DNA from: CAWUFC02 sp963921335
GTDB taxonomy: Bacteria; Pseudomonadota; Gammaproteobacteria; Pseudomonadales; Halieaceae
NCBI GenBank assembly: GCA_963921335.3
Contig: CAWUFC020000001.1
Span: forward strand, 1,860,001 to 1,924,000
DNA: 64,000 nucleotides
Direction of reading: 5' to 3'
The notes below the pieces were generated by a model. That model worked only from the letters and a program-made list of their open reading frames with translations, made no database searches and had not been told where the DNA came from. The position numbers and the translations under genes were made by a program. Shown in pieces: positions 9,150-16,891 of the stretch. Position 1 is the stretch's first letter; each line of letters starts with the position of its first letter.

Positions 9150-9614
9150 GTGGGTCTTTTGCAAACAGATTTTTTCCAGCGTGCGGTGCAGCAGCAGTGG
9201 CTTGTCCGCTTATTAGAGCGCTTCGTGCCGCCTCTCGACCGCTTCCTGCTCAAGATCTCCCGCGGTTGGCTAAGCACTGCAATGCAGACCATTGTATGGA
9301 TGGAAACCACCGGCGCTCGCAGTGGCGAGGCCCGCGAGACCGTGACCCTGTGCATGCCCGACGGGCCGAATGTTGTGTTGGTCGGCTCCAATTGGGGCCG
9401 CGAAAAGCACCCCGCATGGGTGTTCAATTTGCGTAGCAACCCGCAGGCGCGTATTCGCTTTCGTGGCTATGTTGGGCCAGTGAAGGCCCGCGAGCTCACA
9501 GGTGAGAAGCGAGTGCAGATGTGGCAGCGCCTGGTGGAATACAGCCCGCAATATCAGCGTTATGCTGATCGGGTCAGCAGAGAGCTGCCGGTCATCCTTC
9601 TCGAGCGCTCCTAG
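9150..9614 (+). CDS. Deazaflavin-dependent nitroreductase-fold protein (DDN family)
   Basis: A protein of 154 residues resembling the split-barrel DDN/F420-dependent quinone reductase family. It has the characteristic METTGARSGEAR segment, a GSNWGREKHPAWVFNLRSNP segment and a terminal YQRYADRVSRELPVILLE segment. In mycobacteria such proteins use F420, but many proteobacterial members have no proven cofactor. The start is taken as GTG at 9150; no clear ribosome-binding site supports it, so the exact N-terminus is uncertain. It stands between the RND operon and a convergent CoA ligase gene. Confidence 0.8.
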   Translation: MGLLQTDFFQRAVQQQWLVRLLERFVPPLDRFLLKISRGWLSTAMQTIVWMETTGARSGEARETVTLCMPDGPNVVLVGSNWGREKHPAWVFNLRSNPQARIRFRGYVGPVKARELTGEKRVQMWQRLVEYSPQYQRYADRVSRELPVILLERS

Positions 9615-9617
9615 TTT

Positions 9618-11225
9618 TTAGCGGGTCGCTTTAAAACCTACCTTGTTGGCATCCCAGGTGTTGTCGGTCAGACCCCTGTCTCGCAATTTGTACTTCTGAA
9701 TCTTGTTGGTGGGCGTGTAGGGCAGTTCGCCGACAAACTCGATATAGCGCGGCACGAAAAAGTAGGGTGCGTTGTCATTAATAAACTGCGCGACTTCGAC
9801 GGCCTCCGGTGAGTGCCCCTCGCGCAAGATGATGTCCAGTTTGATTTCGTTTTCACTCTCCAGTTCTTCACTGGGTATGCCAAAGGCGGCGCAGTCCAGC
9901 ACGGCAGGATGCTGCCTGGCAACCATTTCCACTTCAAAGGTGGAGATATTGCGGCCCTTGAAGCGCACGGCGTCTCTCTTGCGGTCTACAAAATAGTACA
10001 CGTCATTTTCATCGCGTTTCAGCAGGTCGCCGGTCTTGTACCATTCCCCGGAGTAGGCGTTCGCCGTGGCATCGGGGTCGTCAAAGTAGCCATTAAAAAT
10101 CACGAAGGGCTGCCTGGGTTTCACCCAGCATTCGCCATGCTCACCAATGCCGACTTCATTGCCGTCATCGTCGGCCAGCATCACCTCGACCAGGTCAGTA
10201 ACCGAGCCGCAACTTCCCGCTGGCCATTCGTCGGGGCTGCGTTTGGCCTGGTTAACAATCATCATGGCCTCACTCTGGGACATGCCCTGGCCCAGCACTT
10301 TCACACCAAAGCGTTCGGCGAACGGCTTTACGATATCGGTGGGCATGGGTACGGCCATAATCTTATTGAGGCTGTTGTCTGAATCATCTGGCTTTTCCGG
10401 GGCATTCCAAAGGAACATATGCATGGCGCCAAGAGTAAAGATCTGGGTGGCGCCGTAGTACTTCACTCGCTCCCAGAAGTTGCTGACAGAGAAGCTGGTA
10501 TCAATCGCCAGTGGTACCCCCGCCAGCAGGGCACGAAACAGCGAGGTGACCCAGGCCGCAGAGTTGTACATGGGCAGCACGCAGAAAATCACGTCGCCAT
10601 CGCTGGTCTCATACTGCCGGGTTGCTGACAGGCAGGCTTCAAACCAGACGTTGTGGCTTTGCATCACACCCTTGGATTTACCGGTAGTGCCCGAGGTCCA
10701 CAGCACAGCGCAGGTGTCGCCGTAGCCGTATTTACTGAGGTCGCGCTCCGGGGCGTCGGCAATATACAGGCTGTTAAAGTCCATTGTGCCTGTCAGCGGG
10801 CCGGGTTCTCCAAGAACCACCACCTCAATACCCGGAAGATCTGACTGTACCTCTGCCAGCCGTTCGGCGTGGGCGGTATCTGTGACTAGAATGTTGGGTC
10901 GGGAGCGGGCGATGGTGTCCTGAAGCCATACACCTTTGTAGTCTGTGTTTACGGGTACCCACACCGCGCCGAGCTTGTTTACCGCCAGCACCAGAAACAC
11001 CACCTCGGGGCAGCTGGACATGAAAAAAGCTACTCGGTCTCCTTCGCCAACACCTTGCTGGCTCAGACCATCTGCCAGTTCATTGACGCGCTGATTGGTC
11101 TCCGCGAAGGTGTAGCGGGTTTCATCAAACATGATGAAGGTGGTGTCGCCGTTGTGCACGGCCTGAAGGGCAATGGCTTTACCCAGGTGGCGTTCGGTGA
11201 TGTCGTTAAATTCGGGTACGTACAC
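9618..11225 (-). CDS. AMP-dependent acyl-CoA ligase
   Basis: A 535-residue adenylate-forming enzyme (acyl-CoA synthetase type). Visible motifs: the phosphate-binding LWTSGTTGKSKG (residues about 175-186), YKTGD (about 396-400), the hinge DRKRDAVRFKGRNIS (from about 414) and a C-terminal Lys in TPTNKIQKYKL. The start is GTG, supported because the paralogue at 22606 begins at an ATG with the same MY(V/F)P opening. It would activate a carboxylic acid as CoA thioester; the acid is unknown. Its intact sequence shows that the stop in the paralogue replaces Gln261 here. Confidence 0.9.
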   Translation of the reverse strand: MYVPEFNDITERHLGKAIALQAVHNGDTTFIMFDETRYTFAETNQRVNELADGLSQQGVGEGDRVAFFMSSCPEVVFLVLAVNKLGAVWVPVNTDYKGVWLQDTIARSRPNILVTDTAHAERLAEVQSDLPGIEVVVLGEPGPLTGTMDFNSLYIADAPERDLSKYGYGDTCAVLWTSGTTGKSKGVMQSHNVWFEACLSATRQYETSDGDVIFCVLPMYNSAAWVTSLFRALLAGVPLAIDTSFSVSNFWERVKYYGATQIFTLGAMHMFLWNAPEKPDDSDNSLNKIMAVPMPTDIVKPFAERFGVKVLGQGMSQSEAMMIVNQAKRSPDEWPAGSCGSVTDLVEVMLADDDGNEVGIGEHGECWVKPRQPFVIFNGYFDDPDATANAYSGEWYKTGDLLKRDENDVYYFVDRKRDAVRFKGRNISTFEVEMVARQHPAVLDCAAFGIPSEELESENEIKLDIILREGHSPEAVEVAQFINDNAPYFFVPRYIEFVGELPYTPTNKIQKYKLRDRGLTDNTWDANKVGFKATR

Positions 11226-11291
11226 AGGCGGTCCTCAATTGGCATACACTTTTGTTGTTAAAGTCTAGTTGGCATTTCACCGGGAGACACT

Positions 11292-11747
11292 ATGGCCGAT
11301 AACCCCATGACTGAAGAAGAGTACCAGCGCACCAAAAAAGGCGCGCGCCTGTTTGGCAAGATCAATACCTTCGTCTATCGGCTAAGTGGCGGACGCCTGA
11401 TGACGCGCTACCTTGGCTACGATGTCTGCGTGGTGAAAACCCGCGGTGCCAAAACTGGCAAAGTCCGCTGGGTCCCGGTGATGTATGTACCATATAACGA
11501 GGGCATCATCATGGTCGCCTCACTGGGTGGCGCCCCGAAAAGCCCGGTCTGGTTCAATAACCTGATCGCCCATCCCGACATTGAAGTTCTACACCGTGGT
11601 ACAAAAAAGTCCCTGCAGGCCCGGCGTGTGGAGGGGGCAGAGCGTGAGGCGGTGTGGCCGGTTTGCGTGGAAGCCTATCCCCCCTATGCAGACTACCAGG
11701 CCCGCACCGATCGAGAGATCCCTGTGTTTGTCTGCGCACCAGCCTGA
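11292..11747 (+). CDS. Deazaflavin-dependent nitroreductase-fold protein (second copy)
   Basis: A 151-residue member of the same split-barrel family as 9150-9614. It has VVKTRGAKTGKVRWVPVMYVPY, then MVASLGGAPKSPVWFNNLIAHP and the terminal YADYQARTDREIPVFVCAP segment. ATG at 11292 follows a GGGAGA ribosome-binding site. It is divergent from the CoA ligase gene with a 66-base gap and is followed after 12 bases by an epimerase-like gene, so it leads a four-gene forward run. Cofactor and substrate are not determined by the sequence. Confidence 0.82.
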   Translation: MADNPMTEEEYQRTKKGARLFGKINTFVYRLSGGRLMTRYLGYDVCVVKTRGAKTGKVRWVPVMYVPYNEGIIMVASLGGAPKSPVWFNNLIAHPDIEVLHRGTKKSLQARRVEGAEREAVWPVCVEAYPPYADYQARTDREIPVFVCAPA

Positions 11748-11759
11748 GGGAGAGAGAGC

Positions 11760-12662
11760 ATGAACATATTAATTGTTGGCGGTACTGGAATGATTGGTGG
11801 TAAGACCGCGCTGCACCTGCAGTCGCTCGGTCACGACGTGACCATCGCCTCGCGCAGTAAACCCGTCGACACTGCGGTGGCCCACTTACCTTTCCTGGCT
11901 TGTAACTACATTGAAGATGACTGCACAGACGGACGCCTTGAAGGTTTTGACGCGGTGGTTCACGCCGCGGCTGCAGATCCTCGTTTGCTGCCCCAGGACG
12001 GTTCAGTCAGCCCTGAAGACTTTTACCACCGGGCCAACACCGTTGCTGTACCTCGATTCTTTGAGGCCGCCCGTGACGCGGGCGTTGGCGTGGGTATCTA
12101 CATTGGCAGTTTTTATTCTCACGTGGCGCCAGAGCGAGCGGCTGTTTGCCCCTATGTGAAATCACGGGTTGAGACAGATGCCGCGGTCATCGCTATGAAC
12201 TCTGACAGCTTCAGAGTCTGTAGCCTGGCCGCACCCTTTGTGCTGGGCGTGTTGCAGGGTGTGCCGGTGCCGCATCTGGGTGGGATGCTGGCTTATGTGA
12301 CCGGGCAGTTGGGCTTGCCCATGTTTGCACCTCCGGGCGGCACCAATCACATTAGTGCGCAGTCGTTGGCTGAGGCCACCGCAGGCGCGTTGGAGCGAGG
12401 TGTCGGCGGCACCCCGTATCTCGTCGGGGACGAGAACTACAGTCATAAGGCCTACATGGAGCTGTGGGCTGAACTGGCCGGTACCCCCTTGGAGCTTGAA
12501 GTGCGCGAAGAGGACCACCCGATCATGCCCGATGCGTTCATGTTTGCCGGGGTGGGTGCCACCGTCAGCCATGAGCCAGACCCGGAAGAAACCGCACTGC
12601 TGGGGTACAGTCGCAATCAAATCAGACAGGAAATAGCAGATGTCATTGCCGCGCTCAGTTAA
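11760..12662 (+). CDS. NAD-dependent epimerase/dehydratase-like protein (atypical SDR)
   Basis: A 300-residue Rossmann protein with the N-terminal dinucleotide motif GGTGMIGG (residues about 7-14), then ASRSK for cofactor discrimination, suggesting NADP. A VVHAAAADPR segment and a YVKSRVETD segment carry the Tyr-x3-Lys-like spacing seen in extended SDRs. The ribosome-binding site GAGGGAGAG precedes the ATG. It lies between the DDN-like gene and a class V aminotransferase gene. The specific reaction cannot be told. Confidence 0.82.
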   Translation: MNILIVGGTGMIGGKTALHLQSLGHDVTIASRSKPVDTAVAHLPFLACNYIEDDCTDGRLEGFDAVVHAAAADPRLLPQDGSVSPEDFYHRANTVAVPRFFEAARDAGVGVGIYIGSFYSHVAPERAAVCPYVKSRVETDAAVIAMNSDSFRVCSLAAPFVLGVLQGVPVPHLGGMLAYVTGQLGLPMFAPPGGTNHISAQSLAEATAGALERGVGGTPYLVGDENYSHKAYMELWAELAGTPLELEVREEDHPIMPDAFMFAGVGATVSHEPDPEETALLGYSRNQIRQEIADVIAALS

Positions 12663-12706
12663 TACGCTAAACTAGCGCGCTTTACTGATCCTACAGGCAA
12701 CAATTC

Positions 12707-13879
12707 ATGAGTTTTCACCCCCCCAAACGAACCCTGATGGGCCCTGGCCCCTCGGATGTGGATCCCCGTATTACCAGTGCGCTGGCGCGCCCAACCATTG
12801 GTCACCTCGATCCGGCATTTATTCAGTTGATGGACGAGATCAAGGGTTTGCTGCAATACGCCTTCCAGACGTCCAATGAACTCACGCTGCCGATTTCTGC
12901 GCCGGGCTCTGCCGGTATGGAAGCCTGCTTTGTGAACCTGCTGGAGCCCGGTGACAAAGTGATCATCTGCCAGAACGGTGTGTTTGGCGGACGCATGCAG
13001 GAAAACGTCACCCGTGCAGGCTGCGAGGCAGTGATGGTTCAGGACGAGTGGGGCAGTGCCATTGACCTGGACAAGGTCAAAGCGGCTATCGCTGAGAACA
13101 GCGACGCCAACATTCTGGCCTTTGTGCACGCAGAAACCTCCACCGGCGTCGAGTCTGACGCTGCGGCCCTTTGTGCCATGGCGCGAGAGGCGGGCATGCT
13201 CAGCATCACGGACACAGTGACCGGGCTGGCTGGTATTAATGTTGATGTGGACGGCTGGGGTGCCGATGCCGTCTACTCCGGCACGCAGAAGTGTCTGTCC
13301 TGTGTGCCTGGTATTTCACCGGTTACTTTTTCCGAGCGCGCGGTGGATGTCATCAAGAATCGCAACACACCCGTGCAAAGCTGGTTCTTGGATATGAATC
13401 TGGTCATGGGTTATTGGGGTGGCGGCGCCAAGCGCGCTTATCACCACACCGCACCGATTAATGCCCTCTACGGTTTGCATGAGGCGCTGACCATCCTCAA
13501 GGAGGAGGGCCTGGAAAACGCCTGGGCACGTCATCGCCGCAACCACGAGGCCCTGAAAGCGGGCCTGGATACGATGGGCCTGCAAATGGTGGTGAACGAG
13601 GCCGATCGTCTGCCTCAGCTGAACCTGGTGTCTATTCCTGATGGGGTCGATGATGCCGCTGTGCGTGGTACTTTGCTGAATGACTATCATCTGGAAATTG
13701 GTGCAGGCCTCGGCGCGCTGGCTGGCAAGGTCTGGCGCATTGGCCTGATGGGTTATGCCAGTAATCCGGTCAACGTGCACCTGTGCCTGGCCGCCCTTGA
13801 AAATACCCTGATGGGTCAGGGCCTGTCCCTGCAGGGCGGGGCTGCGGTCGCGGCTGCCAACGAGGTGTTCGGAGCTTAA
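12707..13879 (+). CDS. Class V aminotransferase (alanine/serine-glyoxylate type)
   Basis: A PLP enzyme of 390 residues, of usual length for the alanine-glyoxylate aminotransferase group. The N-terminus has PGPSDVDPR, cofactor-contact segments are APGSAGMEA and HAETSTGVES (about 141-150), TDTVTGLAG carries the PLP-ring Asp (about 169), and the Schiff-base Lys is in SGTQKCLS (about 195). It probably moves an amino group between alanine or serine and glyoxylate or a related keto acid. It is two bases upstream of an SDR gene. Its place in a catabolic run is unusual but may be incidental. Confidence 0.9.
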   Translation: MSFHPPKRTLMGPGPSDVDPRITSALARPTIGHLDPAFIQLMDEIKGLLQYAFQTSNELTLPISAPGSAGMEACFVNLLEPGDKVIICQNGVFGGRMQENVTRAGCEAVMVQDEWGSAIDLDKVKAAIAENSDANILAFVHAETSTGVESDAAALCAMAREAGMLSITDTVTGLAGINVDVDGWGADAVYSGTQKCLSCVPGISPVTFSERAVDVIKNRNTPVQSWFLDMNLVMGYWGGGAKRAYHHTAPINALYGLHEALTILKEEGLENAWARHRRNHEALKAGLDTMGLQMVVNEADRLPQLNLVSIPDGVDDAAVRGTLLNDYHLEIGAGLGALAGKVWRIGLMGYASNPVNVHLCLAALENTLMGQGLSLQGGAAVAAANEVFGA

Positions 13880-13881
13880 CA

Positions 13882-14724
13882 ATGAGCGATCATTCGCTAC
13901 CCGTTGATTTCGCCGAGCGCTACGGCCCCTGGGCCCTGATTGCTGGTGGATCAGAAGGAGTCGGCGAATCCTTTGCGCGAATGCTGGCGGCAGCAGGCAT
14001 TAACCTGGTGCTGCTGGCCCGTCGCGAGGGGCCCTTGCAGGAACTGGCCGAATCGATTGGTGCAGATTATTCCGTGCAGATAAAAACCTGCAGCGCGGAT
14101 TTAACGGCGCCGAACTTGCTGGACCAGGTGCGCCACGTGACTGATGCACTGGAGATTGGCCTGCTGATCTACAACGCGGGTTCCAATGTTCACTATGATC
14201 GTTTTTCAGACTGGCCGAGGGAGAAGCTCGACTTTATGCTGGCGCTGAATTGCACGGCGCCTCTGCATCTCGCCCACCATTTCTCGAAGAGTATGTGTGA
14301 GCGCGGCCGAGGTGGTCTGATCTTTTTATCGTCTATGGCAGCAATGGCCGGGTCCGCCTGGGCCTCGGTCTACCCCGCCACCAAAGCATTTGACCAGATG
14401 TTGGCTGAGGGCCTGTGGGCAGATCTCAAACCTCGTGGGGTCGACGCCATGTGCCTGACCTTGGGTGCAACTAAAACCCCCAGCCATTCTCATGTGAATT
14501 TTGATGATTTTGGCGGTGGTATGGAATGCGACCAGGCGGCCTGGGAAGGTCTGTCACACCTGGGTCAGGGGCCGCTCTGGGTGGCCGGCGAAACCAATCG
14601 GGAGCGTTTGCCCGAAGGTTACCTGGAAGGGCGATCCACTGCAGTGGACATGATGAGCTGGGGCAGTGCGATCATTAACGGTCTTGAGCACTATCCGGTC
14701 AGTGATGCCACTAAAGGCGATTAA
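13882..14724 (+). CDS. Short-chain dehydrogenase/reductase
   Basis: A 280-residue classical SDR with the cofactor motif AGGSEGVGES (about 17-26), an NAGSN segment, and the catalytic Ser in FLSSMAAM and Tyr-x3-Lys in YPATK. It starts two bases after the aminotransferase stop. It is close in sequence to the convergent SDR at 14731-15528 (both open with RYGP, then G-x3-G-x-GESFA), suggesting an old duplication. The substrate is unknown; a hydroxyl-to-ketone conversion is expected. Confidence 0.88.
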   Translation: MSDHSLPVDFAERYGPWALIAGGSEGVGESFARMLAAAGINLVLLARREGPLQELAESIGADYSVQIKTCSADLTAPNLLDQVRHVTDALEIGLLIYNAGSNVHYDRFSDWPREKLDFMLALNCTAPLHLAHHFSKSMCERGRGGLIFLSSMAAMAGSAWASVYPATKAFDQMLAEGLWADLKPRGVDAMCLTLGATKTPSHSHVNFDDFGGGMECDQAAWEGLSHLGQGPLWVAGETNRERLPEGYLEGRSTAVDMMSWGSAIINGLEHYPVSDATKGD

Positions 14725-14730
14725 ACCGCT

Positions 14731-15528
14731 CTAGCGTCCCACCGCAGTTTTCATGGCTGCCGTCATCATGGTGATGGCTTCATCCCTGGGCATGGCCGCG
14801 AGCCCGCCGAAAGTCTCTCGATTATGCGCGCCCGGAATATGGGTAGGCCCATTCTGGATGTTGTCGAGAGCCTCCTGGGCGACCTCTTCGGGTTGCATTA
14901 GGCCTTCCAGTAGCGATTTGTCGATCCCTTGTAAGCGCAGGGTGTCGGTGTCGGTGCTGCTCGGGCATAGCCCCAGCACGTCGATACCATCGGCTTTCAG
15001 CTCAGCCCACAATCCCTCTGCCAGACTGGTCGCGAAGGCCTTGCTGGCGGCATAAGGGGCGGAGTAGCCAAACCCCAGCAGGCTTTCCACCGAACTGGTA
15101 ATGATGATGCCGCCCTTGCCGCGCTGTTTGAGGGCGGGAATCAGCGCGCGGGTGAGCTGTGCCGGCGCATGACAGTTCAGGGCCAGCATTTGTGTCAGTG
15201 TGCCGGGATCGTTGAGTTCGTGCGGACCTTTGAGGCCGAAGCCCGCATTGCTCACCAGCAGACCAATGTCGAGTTTCGCGCAGGCTGTGATGATCGTGTC
15301 GATGCCTGCCGGCTCGCTGAGATCGGCCTGGCAGATGTGCACCGCGACATTGTTTGCGCTGCCCAGCTCATTGGCCAGCTCGGCCAGGCGATCGCGCCGG
15401 CGGGCGACCAACACCAAATCCAGGCCGGCTTGTGCCAGCAGGTGGGCGAACGATTCACCGATACCGGAGCTCGCCCCGGTAACCACGGCGGTGGGGCCAT
15501 AGCGGTCTTTAAAAAATGCTGTGTCCAT
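14731..15528 (-). CDS. Short-chain dehydrogenase/reductase
   Basis: A 265-residue classical SDR. It has TGASSGIGES (about 17-26), ARRRDR for the cofactor ribose (NADP preference likely), NAGFG, the catalytic Ser region ITSSVESLLG and YAASK. It shares its opening with the SDR encoded convergently at 13882-14724, six bases away end to end. It follows the VOC gene after three bases, so the two form an operon on the minus strand. Confidence 0.88.
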   Translation of the reverse strand: MDTAFFKDRYGPTAVVTGASSGIGESFAHLLAQAGLDLVLVARRRDRLAELANELGSANNVAVHICQADLSEPAGIDTIITACAKLDIGLLVSNAGFGLKGPHELNDPGTLTQMLALNCHAPAQLTRALIPALKQRGKGGIIITSSVESLLGFGYSAPYAASKAFATSLAEGLWAELKADGIDVLGLCPSSTDTDTLRLQGIDKSLLEGLMQPEEVAQEALDNIQNGPTHIPGAHNRETFGGLAAMPRDEAITMMTAAMKTAVGR

Positions 15529-15531
15529 GGT

Positions 15532-15984
15532 TTATCCGTGCTTATTCTCAAAAAATTCGATGAGCAGGGGATCGCCCTCGCGTTCCATATAGGCCATGGC
15601 CAGGCCCTCGCCGAATTGCTTGTACCAAACCGTGCGCCAGCCGATGGTTTCCGCTTTGGCGACCTTGGCATCAACATTGTCGACCCGAAAGCGCAGGTGA
15701 TGCATGCCCTCGCGGCCCTCGTCGATGAATTCCTTGTGCGGACAACCGCCGGATACCCACTCGATCAATTCAATCTCGATATCGCCGCTTTTACCAAAAG
15801 CCATACGCAGCTCGGCGGGTTCTTCCTTGCCGCGATAGTCGTAGTCGAAGCTGCCGTATTCCTGTACTTCCCAGGGGCCGAACATGGGGCCATACAATGC
15901 CATGGCGTCCTCAAGGTTGCGGTAGACAAAACCGACCTGGTCCATAGGGGGCAGCCCCAACTGCTGCTGAATCTCTGCTGACAT
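15532..15984 (-). CDS. VOC family protein (glyoxalase/dioxygenase fold)
   Basis: A 150-residue two-module VOC protein. It opens with MDQVGFVYRNLEDAMALYGPMFG, the usual first beta-alpha-beta module. The second module starts at GMHHLRFRVDNVD and ends DPLLIEFFE, where the Glu is a typical metal ligand. This plan fits methylmalonyl-CoA-epimerase or glyoxalase-like enzymes. A GAGGAGA ribosome-binding site precedes the ATG. It is the first gene of a two-gene operon with an SDR and diverges from the TIM-barrel gene across a perfect inverted repeat. Confidence 0.85.
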   Translation of the reverse strand: MSAEIQQQLGLPPMDQVGFVYRNLEDAMALYGPMFGPWEVQEYGSFDYDYRGKEEPAELRMAFGKSGDIEIELIEWVSGGCPHKEFIDEGREGMHHLRFRVDNVDAKVAKAETIGWRTVWYKQFGEGLAMAYMEREGDPLLIEFFENKHG

Positions 15985-16033
15985 GGCATCTCTCCTCTAC
16001 ACTGGGGGGATAAGAATAGGGTTTTTGCAAATA

Positions 16034-16049
16034 TAATACAAATGTATTA
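16034..16049. promoter_or_regulatory. Perfect AT-rich inverted repeat, candidate operator
   Basis: TAATACA-AA-TGTATTA is a perfect 7-2-7 dyad in the 88-base gap between the divergent VOC and TIM-barrel genes. Its size and symmetry suit a TetR- or MarR-type dimer controlling both directions. No regulator gene is immediately beside it, so the binding protein would be encoded elsewhere. Confidence 0.5.
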
Positions 16050-16072
16050 ATTTGGCTTGAACGGGGGAGTGA

Positions 16073-16891
16073 ATGAGTCTGAATCGCAGCAAATTATTGT
16101 GTTATGCCACCTTGCCGGATGCCTACAGTTTTCGCGAGCGTATCGCCGCGGCTGCCCAATCCGGTTTTGAAGAGTTGTCGTTTTGGCTGATGAGTATTGA
16201 TGAAGCGCGTCAGGAATTGGGCAGCCTGGAGGCAGTGCGGCAGGTTCTGGACGACCACGGTGTGCGCGCCAGCTCCCTGGAGTTTTTAACCGCATGGACA
16301 CAAGCAGAGGGCGAGGGACATCGGGAGGAACTGGACGTAATGCTGGCGGCTGCAGAGGTATTTGAGCCCGATATAGTGATGTGTGGTTGTATGGATACCG
16401 AGTGGGCCGACAGGGGTGTTGCGATTGGCCGTTTGCGGGAGCAGTGCGATTTGGCTGCGTCATATCCGTTTAGCTTTGCGCTGGAGTTTCTGCCCTGGAC
16501 AGCCATACCGGATTTACCTTCCGCGACGGCGGTCATCGAGGAGGTAGGGGCGACCAACCTGGGTTACGTGTTGGATACCTGGCACTTTGCCAAATCAGGT
16601 GCCGACTACAAGGCACTGGCGGCTATTGATGGCTCACGACTGCACCTGATCCAAACTTCTGACCTCAGGGCTGACGCCGACCCGGACACGCTCAAGGAAA
16701 CGTTAGCAGCTCGGGTGGCACCCGGCGAGGGCGTGCTGGACTGGCGGCGCCTGCGCGCAATCCTTGCCGACATTGACGCTGACTGCCCGCTGGGTAGTGA
16801 GCAGTTCAGCGACAAGATCAAGGCGATGCCACTACAGGACGCCAGCGACTACCTTTATGAGACCACCCAACGTGCGCTTACGACGTCCTGA
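16073..16891 (+). CDS. Sugar phosphate isomerase/epimerase family TIM-barrel protein
   Basis: A 272-residue xylose-isomerase-like TIM barrel (AP endonuclease 2 superfamily). Metal-binding positions are suggested by FALEFLPW (Glu), YVLDTWHFAKSG (Asp, His), LHLIQTSD (His, Asp) and a late GSEQFSD segment (Glu). Members isomerise or epimerise sugars, inositols or hydroxy-keto acids, so the reaction cannot be fixed. The end of the gene overlaps the start of the DUF3604 lipoprotein gene by 35 bases, indicating translational coupling. Confidence 0.85.
   Translation: MSLNRSKLLCYATLPDAYSFRERIAAAAQSGFEELSFWLMSIDEARQELGSLEAVRQVLDDHGVRASSLEFLTAWTQAEGEGHREELDVMLAAAEVFEPDIVMCGCMDTEWADRGVAIGRLREQCDLAASYPFSFALEFLPWTAIPDLPSATAVIEEVGATNLGYVLDTWHFAKSGADYKALAAIDGSRLHLIQTSDLRADADPDTLKETLAARVAPGEGVLDWRRLRAILADIDADCPLGSEQFSDKIKAMPLQDASDYLYETTQRALTTS

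Noticed and set aside
15169..15981. 270-codon open frame on the plus strand
   Set aside because: It is antisense to the SDR and VOC genes with clear motifs.
16764..16856. Earlier start of the DUF3604 lipoprotein
   Set aside because: It would put 31 residues before the signal peptide and lies inside the TIM-barrel gene.
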